Positions 1 through 12,260 of a DNA stretch of 64,000 bases are shown piece after piece (the stretch's first letter is position 1; each line of letters starts with the position of its first letter). Location: positions 930,001 to 994,000 of the forward strand of contig NZ_AP024828.1 in assembly GCF_019668465.1 (NCBI RefSeq). Direction: 5' to 3'. The position numbers and the translations under genes were made by a program. This DNA comes from Mycobacterium senriense. Lineage in GTDB: Bacteria > Actinomycetota > Actinomycetes > Mycobacteriales > Mycobacteriaceae. The notes below the pieces were generated by a model, which was given only the letters and a program-made list of their open reading frames with translations, was not told the DNA's origin and ran no database searches.

Positions 1-572
1 CCGGACCGGTCGGAGCAGCGCACGACCTGCTTGCCCAGCACCGCGCTCGCGAATTCCTCGGTGCGCGCGGCGGCGGCCTCGTCGGTGACCAGCGTGCTGA
101 CCAGCTCCACCAGCGGCAGCACCGGCACTGGGTTGAAGAAGTGCAGCCCCAGCACGCGTTGCGGGTTCTTGGTGGCCGCGGCGATCTTCATGATCGGGAT
201 GCTGGAGGTATTGGACGCGAGAACCGCGTCGGGGTCCGTGATGACCCGGTCGAGTTCGGCGAAGACCTGCGCCTTGACCGCGTCGTCTTCGATGATCGCC
301 TCGATGACCAGCTGGCGGTCGGCGAGGTCCTTCAGGTCGGTGGTGAAGGTGAGCTTGCTCAGCGCCCGGTCGCGTTCACGCTCGGTCACCTTGCCGGCAC
401 TGACGCCGCGCTCCAGCGACTTCACGATGCGGTTGCGTCCGGCCGTGATGAGGGCCTCGGTGGTCTCGAACACGGTCACGTCGACCCCGGCGCGGACCGA
501 GACCTCGGCGATGCCGGACCCCATCTGGCCGGCCCCGACAACTCCTACCCGCTGGATCGTTGCGTCACTCAC
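1..572 (-). CDS. fadB2: 3-hydroxybutyryl-CoA dehydrogenase, N-terminal part (cut by window edge)
   Basis: About 190 N-terminal residues of an NAD(P)-dependent 3-hydroxyacyl-CoA dehydrogenase are present; the C-terminal dimerisation domain lies outside the window. The GTG start is followed by VSDATIQRVGVVGAGQMGSG, whose GxGxxG is the Rossmann dinucleotide-binding loop, and by the family motifs ASNTSSIPI and GLHFFNPVPVLPLVE near residues 110-140. The preceding GAGAG about six bases upstream supports this start. It reduces acetoacetyl-CoA or oxidises 3-hydroxybutyryl-CoA in short-chain fatty-acid metabolism. It follows aceA on the same strand, as in M. tuberculosis, linking beta-oxidation to the glyoxylate shunt, but a strong hairpin separates the two genes. 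Confidence 0.93.
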   Translation of the reverse strand, partial: MSDATIQRVGVVGAGQMGSGIAEVSVRAGVDVTVFETTEALITAGRNRIVKSLERGVSAGKVTERERDRALSKLTFTTDLKDLADRQLVIEAIIEDDAVKAQVFAELDRVITDPDAVLASNTSSIPIMKIAAATKNPQRVLGLHFFNPVPVLPLVELVSTLVTDEAAAARTEEFASAVLGKQVVRCSDRS

Positions 573-609
573 TGATTTCTCTCCGGTGTCGTATCGTCGT
601 GCACCGCAA

Positions 610-643
610 TAGGCCCCGCCCAGGTTCAGCTGGGCGGGGCCTA
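610..643 (-). terminator. Strong hairpin between aceA and fadB2
   Basis: A perfect 14-bp inverted repeat (610-623 with 630-643, TAGGCCCCGCCCAG and its complement) around a 6-base loop lies 54 bases after the aceA stop and 38 bases before the fadB2 start. There is no U-run, which is common for mycobacterial terminators. It probably ends or attenuates aceA transcription; partial read-through into fadB2 is possible. Confidence 0.75.
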
Positions 644-696
644 CGCTACTTCATCTCATTTTCACGGCGCGGCGTGCGCCGCGCGCTCACTCGTCC

Positions 697-1983
697 TCAG
701 TGAAACTGACCCTCTTCGGTCGAGCCGGTCAGCGCGGTGGTCGACGAGGACGGGTCCACCGTGGTGGCGATGCGGTCGAAGTAACCGGCACCCACCTCAC
801 GCTGGTGCTTGGTGGCGGTGTAGCCACGCTCCTCGGCGGCGAACTCGCGCTCCTGCAGCTCGACGTAGGCGCTCATCTGGTTGCGGGCGTAGCCGTAGGC
901 CAGATCGAACATCGAGTAGTTCAGCGCGTGGAAGCCGGCCAGCGTGATGAACTGGAACTTGAATCCCATTGCCGCAAGCTCCTTTTGGAACTTCGCGATG
1001 GTGGAGTCGTCCAGGTGCTTGCGCCAGTTGAACGACGGCGAGCAGTTGTAGGCCAGCATCTGATCCGGGAACTCGGACTTGACGCCCTCGGCGAACTTGG
1101 CGGCGAGCTCGAGGTCCGGAGTACCGGTCTCCATCCAGATCAGGTCGGAGAACGGCGCGTAGGCCTTGGCCCGGGCGATGCACGGCTCGAGGCCATTGCG
1201 GACCCGGTAGAAGCCCTCCTTGGTGCGCTCACCGGTGATGAACGGCTGGTCGCGCTCGTCGACATCGGAGGTGATCAGCGTGGCGGCCTCGGCGTCGGTG
1301 CGGGCGATGACGACCGTCGGCACGTCGCACACGTCGGCGGCCAGGCGGGCCGAGGTCAGGGTGCGGATGTGCTGCTGGGTCGGGATCAGCACCTTGCCAC
1401 CCAGGTGGCCACACTTCTTCTCCGAGGCCAGCTGGTCCTCCCAGTGCGACCCCGCCACACCGGCGGCGATCATGGCCTTCTGCAACTCGTAGACGTTGAG
1501 CGCACCACCGAAGCCGGCCTCACCGTCGGCGACGATCGGCGCCAGCCAGTTCTTCACCGAGGTGTCACCCTCGACCGCGGCGATCTCGTCGGCGCGCAGC
1601 AGCGCGTTGTTGATCCGACGCACCACCTGCGGCACCGAGTTGGCCGGGTAGAGGCTCTGGTCGGGGTAGGTGTGGCCGGACAGGTTGGCGTCACCGGCGA
1701 CCTGCCAACCGGACAGGTAGATGGCCTTGAGGCCGGCGCGCACCTGCTGGACCGCCATGTTGCCGGTCAGGGCACCGAGCGCGTTGATGTACTCCAGGTC
1801 GTGAAGCTGCTCCCACAGCACCTCGGCACCGCGACGGGCCAGGGTGGCCTCCTCGACGACGGTGCCCTGCAGGGCGACGACGTCCTTGGCGGTGTAGGTC
1901 CGGGTCACATCCTTCCAACGCGGGTTGGTGTCCCAGTCCTTCTGGATCTGTTCGGCGCTCTTGGGGGTGCCAACGACAGACAT
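697..1983 (-). CDS. aceA: Isocitrate lyase
   Basis: This is a full-length 428-residue isocitrate lyase of the short bacterial (Icl1) class. It cleaves isocitrate to glyoxylate and succinate, the first step of the glyoxylate shunt, and in mycobacteria also acts as methylisocitrate lyase during propionate use. The signature KKCGH is at residues 189-193 with catalytic Cys191, and the substrate and metal-binding stretch IARTDAEAA is present. The ATG is preceded by AGGAGCATGCCCA. The gene is monocistronic or leads weakly into fadB2. Regulation by RamB, encoded 1.2 kb away, is expected from work on M. tuberculosis and C. glutamicum. Confidence 0.97.
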   Translation of the reverse strand: MSVVGTPKSAEQIQKDWDTNPRWKDVTRTYTAKDVVALQGTVVEEATLARRGAEVLWEQLHDLEYINALGALTGNMAVQQVRAGLKAIYLSGWQVAGDANLSGHTYPDQSLYPANSVPQVVRRINNALLRADEIAAVEGDTSVKNWLAPIVADGEAGFGGALNVYELQKAMIAAGVAGSHWEDQLASEKKCGHLGGKVLIPTQQHIRTLTSARLAADVCDVPTVVIARTDAEAATLITSDVDERDQPFITGERTKEGFYRVRNGLEPCIARAKAYAPFSDLIWMETGTPDLELAAKFAEGVKSEFPDQMLAYNCSPSFNWRKHLDDSTIAKFQKELAAMGFKFQFITLAGFHALNYSMFDLAYGYARNQMSAYVELQEREFAAEERGYTATKHQREVGAGYFDRIATTVDPSSSTTALTGSTEEGQFH

Positions 1984-2114
1984 TGGGCATGCTCCTTCAC
2001 GATCTTCACTACTGAGTTGCTGGACGCCTCACCGGCGGTAGCTAGCGGCTCAACTTCACTGGTGTGCTAACTCGAAGATGACACAGCTCGTAGGGGGCGG
2101 TCCACCCATTTCAG

Positions 2115-2169
2115 TTGCCAATTTAAGCAACGGGAGCGCGCGAATTTGCGAAGCTTGCTAAGTTGCTAA
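2115..2169 (-). promoter_or_regulatory. aceA upstream region with TTGC half-sites, candidate RamB operator
   Basis: The 266-bp gap between aceA and the thioesterase-like gene is AT-richer than its surroundings. It contains TTGCCAATTTAAGCAA (2115-2130, an imperfect palindrome with TTGC/GCAA arms) and a direct repeat TTGCTAA-G-TTGCTAA (2155-2169), with ATTTGCGAAG just before. RamB sites described in actinobacteria are AT-rich 13-mers containing a TTTGC core, so these are reasonable binding candidates. Assignment is by resemblance only. Confidence 0.45.
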
Positions 2170-2249
2170 CCAACTTAACCGTTTCAGAAACTACCCGCCG
2201 GTAACAAAAAGGCGCAGGTCAACGGCGGTTAACGGGACGCTTGTCCGAT

Positions 2250-3047
2250 TTAGCGAGCAAAGATCGCGGCGACAGCTTTGGCCTCGTCGCCGACGGCGTA
2301 TGTGAGCGTTGTAACAGTGCGATCGGCCAGCTCGGGGCCGAATTGTTCGGTGGATCCGGCCGGGTGGACGTGCGAGATGATGTCGAGCTTGTCGCCCAGC
2401 GCCACCGGCGCCTCGTGCTCGATCGTGATGCGCAGCGGCGGCTGCATCAGTTCTGGATGCGATGCCAGGTAGTCCTCGATCACACTCCAGTACACGGAGT
2501 TGTTCATGTGGTCGAACAGGTCGATGTCGGTGACCCGGACCGGGAACTCGTGGATCTCGACCGCGTCGTCGCGGCTCCCCGGCTTCAGATAGGACTTCCA
2601 CCGCAGCCGGTCCACGGAGGTCGTCTTGTGCAGGCCGGCCAGGAAGTCGTCGGCGATGCGCGAGGGCATCTGGGTCTCGCGGTTGATGTTGATCCAGAAG
2701 GCCTCGGACTCGATGAGCCCGGCGCCGCGCTTCCCATCGATCCGAACCCGCATCTCACACCAGCGGTTCGAGGTGCCCGAACACCATCTGCGCAGGCGCA
2801 GCATGTCGTTGAATTCGATCGGCCGGATCAGGTCGAGCATGGTGCGCCGGACGATCCACAGCGGGTGGGTCTCCTCGAAGCCCATCTCGCGCAGCTGGTC
2901 CTGACCGATGTCCTGGATGTGGCGCGCGGAGGCGTCCAGCCGCAACCGGCCCGTGCGGTCGATGTCGCCGACCCGCAACGGCCACTGGCGATCGAAAACG
3001 TCAGGGTGGCCGTCGGGCACCGGCATCAGTTGTTTATCCAGGCTCAC
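2250..3047 (-). CDS. Acyl-ACP thioesterase-like double-hotdog protein (Rv0466 type)
   Basis: This 265-residue protein has two hotdog halves like plant FatA/FatB and bacterial acyl-ACP thioesterases. The N-terminal half begins near FDRQWPLRVGDIDRTGR. The second half carries VTDIDLFDHMNNSVYW, in which D, H and NN match the hotdog active-site helix. It presumably releases fatty acids from acyl-ACP or acyl-CoA in the cytosol. I chose the GTG at 3047 (VSLDKQLMPVPDGHP) because GGGAG lies eight bases upstream and the length fits the mycobacterial family. An upstream ATG at 3113 would add 22 residues unlike the family. It is divergent from ramB, so the two may share a control region. Confidence 0.88.
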   Translation of the reverse strand: MSLDKQLMPVPDGHPDVFDRQWPLRVGDIDRTGRLRLDASARHIQDIGQDQLREMGFEETHPLWIVRRTMLDLIRPIEFNDMLRLRRWCSGTSNRWCEMRVRIDGKRGAGLIESEAFWININRETQMPSRIADDFLAGLHKTTSVDRLRWKSYLKPGSRDDAVEIHEFPVRVTDIDLFDHMNNSVYWSVIEDYLASHPELMQPPLRITIEHEAPVALGDKLDIISHVHPAGSTEQFGPELADRTVTTLTYAVGDEAKAVAAIFAR

Positions 3048-3209
3048 CGCGTCGCTCCCCAGTTCCTCCTCGTGGTCACCCCAGGCTAAGGCCAGAGGCC
3101 CCGGTCGAATCATGCCAACGAGGTGCGCCGAATACCAATTTTCGACGCGGTCGCCTGCGCTGCCAAGTCTGCGAACCCAGATCTTCACATCGCCGGTAAC
3201 CTCGGTGGA

Positions 3210-4630
<1,421 letters not shown>

Positions 4631-4634
<4 letters not shown>

Positions 4635-5197
4635 CCGGCGCGCTGGAAGGACGCATCCCGCCGGGGCGGTTTCGCGAACTGGGACCGATCAATTGGGTGA
4701 TCGCGAAGCTGGGGGCTCGCACCGTGGCCGCCCCGGAGATGCACCTGTTCACCACGCTGGGTCAGCGCCGGTTGCTGTTCTGGACGTGGCTGGCGTACGG
4801 GGGACGGCTGCTGCGCGGGAAGCTTCCCACCATCGACACCGAACTGGTGATCCTGCGGGTCGCGCATCTGCGCGCGTGCGAATACGAGCTCCAGCATCAC
4901 CGCCGGATGGCGCGGGCGGCCGGGCTGGACGCGGACCTGCAGGCCGCCATCTTCGCGTGGCCCGAACAGCTGGACCCGGTCGATGCCCGCCTGACCGTGC
5001 GTCAGCAGGCGCTGCTGGCGGCCACCGACGAGTTCGTCAAAGACCGGACCGTCACCGCCGACACGTGGCGACAGCTGGCAACCCATCTGGATCGGCGGCA
5101 GCTGATCGAATTCTGTCTACTGGCAAGCCAATACGACGGCCTCGCCGCGACCATGTCGGCGCTCGACATCCCGCTGGACCATCCGCCCCAGCTATAG
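4631..5197 (+). CDS. AhpD/carboxymuconolactone-decarboxylase-fold protein (Rv0464c type)
   Basis: This 188-residue all-helical protein belongs to the AhpD-like superfamily. The core is TELVILRVAHLRACEYELQH, where a single Cys in a CxxELxxH context replaces the redox CxxC of true AhpD, so peroxidase-reductase activity is doubtful. A second half contains LTVRQQALLAATDEFV. It starts at a GTG overlapping the ramB stop (GTGA), so translation is coupled to the regulator. Its 3' end overlaps by six bases with the convergent small membrane gene. Function is unknown; a thiol-based partner for the neighbouring LpdC is conceivable but speculative. Confidence 0.85.
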
Positions 5198-5473
5198 GTA
5201 GACGTCGACGAGGATGGCCAGCGTCAGTATCACCGGAAGCACCGGCAGCGCGAAGGCGAAGACCGCCCATGCCTGCTTGCCGCGCCGGCGCTGCCGCAAG
5301 CCCCACAGCGCGGCGCCGATCCCCAGCACCACCGCGCCCAGCAGCACCAGCGGGGCCCACTGGCCGGCCGTCGCGTTGTCACCGTTCGAAATGGCCAGCA
5401 ACCACAGCACATAACCGCCCGCCAGGCCACCGACGGCAGCCGCTATGGCCTCAGGCGTGAGTGTGCGCATCAT
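5192..5473 (-). CDS. Small membrane protein downstream of lpdC (Rv0463 type)
   Basis: This 93-residue protein is mostly hydrophobic. Three predicted helices lie at about residues 9-28, 39-58 and 68-90, with a basic RQRRRGKQ loop between the second and third. No domain or catalytic motif is visible. It starts with two adjacent ATGs eight bases after the lpdC stop, so it is probably the last gene of an lpdC operon. Function unknown. Confidence 0.82.
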   Translation of the reverse strand: MMRTLTPEAIAAAVGGLAGGYVLWLLAISNGDNATAGQWAPLVLLGAVVLGIGAALWGLRQRRRGKQAWAVFAFALPVLPVILTLAILVDVYL

Positions 5474-5480
5474 CGACGAC

Positions 5481-6878
<1,398 letters not shown>

Positions 6879-6928
6879 GAGCCCCACCCTAGTTGGCGGC
6901 GATCGTTGGCGGCCGCCCGGGCGAGGCG

Positions 6929-7513
6929 TCAGTACGGAATGAGACCGACGAGACAGTGGCCCACCCGCTCGCAGTGGTAATAGCCGTACAGCGGCGCCGC
7001 GGCCACCAGCGCGGCGAACGGTCCCGACATCATCGCCACCGAGAGCGCCGAGATCAGCGGCCGGCCCGGGGTCATCGCCAGCATCACCCCACCGACGATG
7101 CACACCACCACGTAGACCAAGACCACGAACAGCACCGCGGTCTTGTCGACCGAGTGGTACCACCAATAGAACAGCCCCAGCCCGATCACGGCCGCCGCGG
7201 CCCACACGCCGAGCAGCACCATGGCCAACTTCCACCACTTGAGGTAGAGGTACCGGCCGGGCACGTTGACCGGTTGCACCGGGCCGACGGACTCGACCGG
7301 CTCCGGCCCGCCGGCATCCGGGATGGGCGTCGCCCCCGCGTCCTCAACGGTGTCGGCCTCGCGCTCTTTTACGGCGGGGTGCTCGCCGGTGTCGTCATCG
7401 AAATCGGGCACCCACGACTGGGTGCCGGTGTGCTCGGCGTCGTCCTCGTCATCCGAGAAGTCCGGCACGAAAGCCTGAGTGCCAGGGTTCGAGGCTTCCT
7501 TGTCGTCAGGCAC
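6929..7513 (-). CDS. Membrane protein with acidic repeated N-terminus (Rv0461 type)
   Basis: This is a 194-residue protein. The first 85 residues are acidic and probably disordered, and contain two copies of a short unit, GTQAFVPDF and GTQSWVPDF, each followed by an aspartate/glutamate run. Then come about four hydrophobic helices between residues 95 and 188, ending with a cysteine pair (YHCERVGHC). It starts with GTG and overlaps the preceding small membrane gene by eight bases. The repeated threonine-containing unit in an acidic tail might be a kinase target, but that is a guess. Confidence 0.85.
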   Translation of the reverse strand: MPDDKEASNPGTQAFVPDFSDDEDDAEHTGTQSWVPDFDDDTGEHPAVKEREADTVEDAGATPIPDAGGPEPVESVGPVQPVNVPGRYLYLKWWKLAMVLLGVWAAAAVIGLGLFYWWYHSVDKTAVLFVVLVYVVVCIVGGVMLAMTPGRPLISALSVAMMSGPFAALVAAAPLYGYYHCERVGHCLVGLIPY

Positions 7514-7784
7514 CGGCGGTCACCCGCAACGCGACCAGCACGCCGAACCAGCCCGGCGCCACCGACAACAGGAACGCGCCCAGCATGGTGACCCAGCGGC
7601 GTCCGGAAAACAGGATCGTCGTCAGCCCGACGACGCTGAGGATGCCCACCACCGCCGCGATCGCGATGCCCGGCCGGACGCTGGCGTGGACGTCCGCGGC
7701 GCACGCCACGCCCGCCAAAAGTCCGACCGCACTGCCGATCAGCATGGCGCTGGCCAACAACCACGGGCGCGGAAGAGGGATCAC
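7506..7784 (-). CDS. Small membrane protein (Rv0460 type)
   Basis: This protein of about 92 residues has three hydrophobic segments (residues about 8-28, 35-55 and 62-85) and no known motif. The start is uncertain. GTG at 7784 (VIPLPRPWLLASAMLIG) is preferred because it keeps the first helix intact, but a shorter form from the internal ATG is possible. It overlaps the following membrane gene by eight bases and follows the DUF779 gene by 19, suggesting one transcript from the aldehyde dehydrogenase onward. Confidence 0.7.
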   Translation of the reverse strand: MIPLPRPWLLASAMLIGSAVGLLAGVACAADVHASVRPGIAIAAVVGILSVVGLTTILFSGRRWVTMLGAFLLSVAPGWFGVLVALRVTAGA

Positions 7785-7803
7785 TTTGCCGACTGTACTG
7801 CGG

Positions 7804-8289
7804 TTACCGGCGCGGGGGGCATGTCGTCGGGGCCGCGTCGGCCACCACCGCGCCCCGCGCGCCGGGGCGCTCACCGCGTTCGTAGTCGGCGCCGGTGATC
7901 ACCGCCGCGGTGGCCAGCGACGCCTGCTCTTCGTCGGTGAAGACGCGGCCGCGGGACAGGAACCGGACCCCTTCGGGCGCCTCCAGGCTGAACCCGCCGC
8001 CGCGACCCGGCACCACGTCGATGACCAGTTGGGTGTGCTTGTCGCGGTAGTGAGCCGCGTACTGCGGGCCCGAAATCCACACCGGCACGCCGTCCGTCCC
8101 GATGTCGAGTACACCGAGCAGCACGTCGCGGTCACCGACGAGGAAGTCGCCGCGCGGATAACACATCGGCGACGAGCCGTCGCAGCAGCCGCCGGACTGG
8201 TGGAACATCACCGGGCCGTGGGTGGCCTGCAGCCGCGTCAGCACCTCGGCGGCCGGGGCGGTGATGACCACCCCAGCGGGCGGGACCAT
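7804..8289 (-). CDS. DUF779 protein coupled to aldehyde dehydrogenase (Rv0459 type)
   Basis: This is a 161-residue protein of the DUF779 family. The conserved cysteine-rich motif HQSGGCCDGSSPMC lies near residues 30-43, followed by VWISGPQY and HTQLVIDVVPGRGGGFSLE. The cysteines suggest metal or cofactor binding. Genes of this family are repeatedly found next to aldehyde dehydrogenases, so an accessory role for that enzyme is inferred. The ATG overlaps the dehydrogenase stop by one base (TGATG), a sign of coupled translation. The last 20 or so residues are low-complexity and not part of the domain. Confidence 0.88.
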   Translation of the reverse strand: MVPPAGVVITAPAAEVLTRLQATHGPVMFHQSGGCCDGSSPMCYPRGDFLVGDRDVLLGVLDIGTDGVPVWISGPQYAAHYRDKHTQLVIDVVPGRGGGFSLEAPEGVRFLSRGRVFTDEEQASLATAAVITGADYERGERPGARGAVVADAAPTTCPPRR

Positions 8290-9812
8290 CAGAAGAACCC
8301 TTGCGCCTTCTCGGAGTAGGACACCAGCATGTTCTTGGTCTGCTGGTAGTGGTCCAGCATCATCTTGTGGTTCTCCCGGCCGATGCCGGACTGCTTGTAG
8401 CCGCCGAACGCCGCGTGGGCGGGATAGACGTGATAGCAGTTCACCCACACCCGGCCGGCCTGGATGTCGCGCCCGGCCCGGTAGGCGGTGTTGCCGTCGC
8501 GGCTCCACACCCCCGCGCCCAGGCCGTAGAGGGTGTCGTTGGCGATCGAGATGGCGTCGTCGTAATCGGCGAACGACGTCACCGTCACCACCGGCCCGAA
8601 GATCTCCTCCTGGAACACCCGCATCTTGTTGTTGCCGCCGAAGATGGTGGGCTGCATGTAGAAGCCGCCGGACAGGTCGCCGCCGAGCTCGGCGCGTTCG
8701 CCGCCGGTGATCACCTTGGCGCCCTCGTCCTTGCCGATCTCGATGTAGGACAACACCTTTTCCAGCTGGTCGTTGGACGCCTGCGACCCCAGCATGGTCT
8801 CGCTGTCCAGCGGATCGCCCTGGCGGACCGCCTTGGTGCGGATCGCGGCCAGCTCGAGGAACTCGTCGGAGATGTCGGCCTGGACCAGGCTGCGCGACGG
8901 GCAGGTGCACACCTCACCCTGGTTGAGGGCGAACATGGTGAAGCCCTCCAGCGCCTTGTCCTGGTAGTCGTCGGCCTTGGCCATCACGTCGGAGAAGAAG
9001 ATGTTGGGGCTCTTGCCCCCGAGTTCCAGCGTGACCGGGATCAGGTTCTGCGACGCGTACTGCATGATCAGTCGCCCGGTGGTGGTCTCGCCGGTGAACG
9101 CGATCTTGGCGATCCGGTTGCTCGACGCCAGCGGCTTGCCTGCCTCGGCGCCGAACCCGTTGACGACGTTGATCACTCCGGCCGGCAACAAATCGCCGAT
9201 CAGCGACATCAGGTAGAGGATCGAAACCGGCGTCTGCTCAGCGGGTTTGAGCACCACCGCGTTGCCCGCCGCCAGCGCGGGCGCCAGTTTCCAGGCACCC
9301 ATCAGGATGGGGAAGTTCCACGGGATGATCTGCCCGACCACGCCGAGCGGCTCGTGGAAGTGGTAGGCCACGGTGTCGTCGTCGATCTGGCTCAGCGAGC
9401 CCTCCTGCGCGCGCAGCGCCCCGGCGAAATACCGGAAGTGGTCGGCGGCCAACGGAATGTCGGCGGCCAGCGCCTCGCGGATCGGCTTGCCGTTGTCCCA
9501 GACCTCGGCCACCGCCAGCGCGGCGGTGTGCTCCTCGATGCGGTCGGCGATCTTGTTCAGGATCGCGGCCCGCTCGGCCGGCGCCGTCTTACCCCACGCC
9601 GGAGCCGCCGCGTGCGCGGCGTCGAGCGCCTTCTCGACGTCCGCCTCGTCGGAACGGGCCACCTCGCAGAACGTCTGGCCGGTCACCGGTGTCGGGTTCT
9701 CGAAGTAGCGCCCCTTCACCGGGGCGACCCACTGCCCGCCGATGAAGTTCTGGTAGCGGGATTCATACGACATCAATGCCCCGGGAGAACCTGGACGTGC
9801 GAAAACAGTCAT
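8289..9812 (-). CDS. Aldehyde dehydrogenase (Rv0458 type, AldB/ExaC-like)
   Basis: This is a 507-residue NAD(P)-dependent aldehyde dehydrogenase oxidising an aldehyde, probably acetaldehyde or another short one, to the acid. The motif LELGGKSPN contains the general base Glu263, and [11 protein letters not shown] contains catalytic Cys302. This cysteine spacing is typical of the AldB/ExaC group that pairs with DUF779. The first 13 residues may be an extension, since an internal ATG before SYESRYQNF is also possible. It heads a leftward operon with DUF779 and two membrane genes and is divergent from the oligopeptidase gene, with 57 bases between starts. Confidence 0.94.
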   Translation of the reverse strand: MTVFARPGSPGALMSYESRYQNFIGGQWVAPVKGRYFENPTPVTGQTFCEVARSDEADVEKALDAAHAAAPAWGKTAPAERAAILNKIADRIEEHTAALAVAEVWDNGKPIREALAADIPLAADHFRYFAGALRAQEGSLSQIDDDTVAYHFHEPLGVVGQIIPWNFPILMGAWKLAPALAAGNAVVLKPAEQTPVSILYLMSLIGDLLPAGVINVVNGFGAEAGKPLASSNRIAKIAFTGETTTGRLIMQYASQNLIPVTLELGGKSPNIFFSDVMAKADDYQDKALEGFTMFALNQGEVCTCPSRSLVQADISDEFLELAAIRTKAVRQGDPLDSETMLGSQASNDQLEKVLSYIEIGKDEGAKVITGGERAELGGDLSGGFYMQPTIFGGNNKMRVFQEEIFGPVVTVTSFADYDDAISIANDTLYGLGAGVWSRDGNTAYRAGRDIQAGRVWVNCYHVYPAHAAFGGYKQSGIGRENHKMMLDHYQQTKNMLVSYSEKAQGFF

Positions 9813-9869
9813 CTGCTCTCACCCCTCACTCGGCTGTGTAATTCACCTCACACTACCGCCGGCGCCACA

Positions 9870-11921
9870 ATGGCTTCCATGACGTCGCAAGCTCACGCCG
9901 CCCCCGAAGACAACCAAGATCCGTACCTGTGGCTCGAGGACGTCACCGGCGACGAGGCGCTGGACTGGGTGCGGGCGCGTAACGAGCCGACGCTGGCGCG
10001 GTTTCGCGACGAGAACTTCGAACGGATGCGCACCGAGGCGCTCGAGGTGCTCGATACCGACGCCCGCATCCCCTACGTGGTCCGCCGGGGCGAGTACCTC
10101 TACAACTTCTGGCGTGACGCGGCCAACCCTCGGGGCCAGTGGCGGCGCACCACGCTGGACAGCTACCGCACCGAGTCCCCCGAGTGGGACGTGCTGATCG
10201 ACGTCGACGAGCTTGGCCGGGCGGACGGCGAGAAATGGGTATGGGCCGGCGCCGGCGTCATCTACCCCGAATACACCCGCGCGCTGGTCAGCCTGTCCCG
10301 GGGCGGCTCGGACGCCTTCATCGTGCGTGAATTCGACATGCTGACAAGGCAATTCGTCGATGACGGATTCCAGCTTCCGGAGGCCAAGTCGCAGGTCAGC
10401 TGGGCCGATCCGGACACCGTGCTGGTGGGCACCGACTTCGGGCCCGGTTCGCTGACCGATTCCGGCTATCCGCGGGTGGTCAAGCGCTGGCGCCGCGGCA
10501 CCCCCCTCGCCGAGGCCGAAACGGTGTTCGAGGGGGCGCGTTCCGACGTCAACGTGGTGGCGAGCGCCAGCCGGATCCCCGGCTACGAACGCACCCTGAT
10601 CGGCCGGGCACTGGACTTCTGGAACGAAGAGGTCTACGAGTTGCGCGGAACGGAACTCATCCGCATCGACGCGCCCACCGATGCCAGCGTGAGCCTGCAC
10701 CGCGAGTGGCTGTTGATCGAGCTGCGCAGCGACTGGTCGTTGGGCGAGGCCACCTACCCCGCCGGGTCACTGCTGGCCGCGAATTACGACGAATTCCTCG
10801 CCGGCACAGCGCGATTGCAAGTGATCTTCGAACCCGACGAGCACACCGCCCTCAACCACTACGCGTGGACCAAGGATCGGCTGCTGATCGTCTCACTGGC
10901 CGACGTGGCCAGCCGCGTGGAGATCGTCACGCCCGGCGACTGGCGGCGCGAGCCGTTGGCCGGCATTCCCGCCGCGACCAACACCGTGGTCGTCTCCGCC
11001 GACGACACCGGCGACGAGTTCTTCTTGGATTCCAGCGGTTTCGACTCGCCCTCGCGGCTGATGCGCGGAACCGACGACGGGCAACTCGAACAGATCAAGT
11101 CCGCCCCGGGCTTCTTCGATGCCGAAAACATCTCGGTGACACAGAATTTCGTCACGTCGCAGGACGGCACCTCGATCCCCTACTTCGTGGTGCGGCCCGG
11201 CGGTCCGCAGGCTTCGTACGGACCGGGACCGACCCTGCTCTATGGCTACGGCGGCTTCGAATCGTCGAACACCCCGGGCTACAGCGGCGTGCTGGGGCGG
11301 CTGTGGCTGGCCCGCGGCGGCACGTATGTGCTGGCCAACATTCGCGGCGGCGGTGAATACGGCCCCGGCTGGCACACGCAGGCGATGCGCGAGGGCCGGC
11401 ACAAGGTGGCCGAGGACTTCGCCGCCGTGGCAACCGATTTGGTGGATCGCGGCATCACCACGGTCGAGCAGCTCGGAGCCCAGGGCGGCAGCAACGGGGG
11501 CCTGCTGATGGGCATCATGTTGACCCAATACCCGGAGAGGTTCGGCGCGCTGGTGTGCAGCGTGCCCCTGCTGGACATGAAGCGCTATCACCTACTGCTG
11601 GCGGGCGCCTCGTGGGTCGCCGAATACGGCGACCCCGACAACCCCGACGACTGGGCGTTCATCTCCGAATACTCGCCCTACCAGAACATTTCGTCGACAC
11701 GACGGTACCCGCCGGTGCTGATGACCACCTCCACCCGGGACGACCGGGTGCATCCGGGTCATGCCCGCAAGATGACCGCGGCGCTCGAGGCCGCCGGTCA
11801 TCCGGTCTTCTACTACGAGAACATCGAGGGCGGGCACGCAGGCGCGGCGGACAACGAGCAGGTGGCGTTCAAGTCGGCGCTGACCTACTCGTTCCTATGG
11901 CAGATGCTCGCGCGGCCATAG
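9870..11921 (+). CDS. Prolyl oligopeptidase family serine peptidase (Rv0457c type, S9A)
   Basis: This cytosolic 683-residue peptidase has an N-terminal seven-bladed propeller starting at DPYLWLEDVTGDEALDWV and a C-terminal alpha/beta-hydrolase domain. The nucleophile is Ser541 in GGSNGG, the acid is in TRDDRV (residues 624-625) and the histidine is His656 in EGGHAG, so the catalytic triad is complete. The family cleaves short peptides, often after proline. Two ATGs, at 9870 and 9879, are possible; neither has a clear ribosome-binding site. The following small gene begins ten bases after the stop. Confidence 0.93.
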   Translation: MASMTSQAHAAPEDNQDPYLWLEDVTGDEALDWVRARNEPTLARFRDENFERMRTEALEVLDTDARIPYVVRRGEYLYNFWRDAANPRGQWRRTTLDSYRTESPEWDVLIDVDELGRADGEKWVWAGAGVIYPEYTRALVSLSRGGSDAFIVREFDMLTRQFVDDGFQLPEAKSQVSWADPDTVLVGTDFGPGSLTDSGYPRVVKRWRRGTPLAEAETVFEGARSDVNVVASASRIPGYERTLIGRALDFWNEEVYELRGTELIRIDAPTDASVSLHREWLLIELRSDWSLGEATYPAGSLLAANYDEFLAGTARLQVIFEPDEHTALNHYAWTKDRLLIVSLADVASRVEIVTPGDWRREPLAGIPAATNTVVVSADDTGDEFFLDSSGFDSPSRLMRGTDDGQLEQIKSAPGFFDAENISVTQNFVTSQDGTSIPYFVVRPGGPQASYGPGPTLLYGYGGFESSNTPGYSGVLGRLWLARGGTYVLANIRGGGEYGPGWHTQAMREGRHKVAEDFAAVATDLVDRGITTVEQLGAQGGSNGGLLMGIMLTQYPERFGALVCSVPLLDMKRYHLLLAGASWVAEYGDPDNPDDWAFISEYSPYQNISSTRRYPPVLMTTSTRDDRVHPGHARKMTAALEAAGHPVFYYENIEGGHAGAADNEQVAFKSALTYSFLWQMLARP

Positions 11922-11931
11922 GATCGTCGAC

Positions 11932-12258
11932 GTGTCCGCGATCCAACGCATCGAACTCACCCTGCTCGCGACGGGATTGATCTTCATCCTGGCCTCGGCG
12001 GCTCAGGCGCGATATCGCTTCGTCAAGCACCGCCGCGCCGGCCGGCGGTTCTACTGGGCGACCGCGATCGTCGGCATCGTCTGCTTTGCGTTCGGAACCG
12101 GCCAGCTCTGGCCGAACGGCGTCCTCGCGGCGGCGGTCTTCTCCGCCATCGTCGCGTTCTCGGCCTACCTCACCACGCCGTACCTGAAGATCGGCGGGCG
12201 AATCTACGCGTCCTCGCCGGAGAACCGGGAGGATGATCCGCCCGCCGAGGAGCGCTAG
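11932..12258 (+). CDS. Small membrane protein of unknown function
   Basis: This 108-residue protein has three hydrophobic helices at about residues 8-24, 42-59 and 64-84, a basic loop (RFVKHRRAGRRF) after the first and an acidic hydrophilic C-terminus. No family is recognised. It occupies the place where H37Rv, as recalled, has mazF1, but it does not resemble a MazF toxin. It begins with GTG ten bases after the oligopeptidase stop and ends two bases before echA2, so the three genes look like one operon. Confidence 0.75.
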   Translation: MSAIQRIELTLLATGLIFILASAAQARYRFVKHRRAGRRFYWATAIVGIVCFAFGTGQLWPNGVLAAAVFSAIVAFSAYLTTPYLKIGGRIYASSPENREDDPPAEER

Positions 12259-12260
12259 CG

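Noticed and set aside
11932..12258. MazF-type toxin, expected here from H37Rv gene order
   Set aside because: The product is a three-helix membrane protein and has no MazF beta-barrel sequence.
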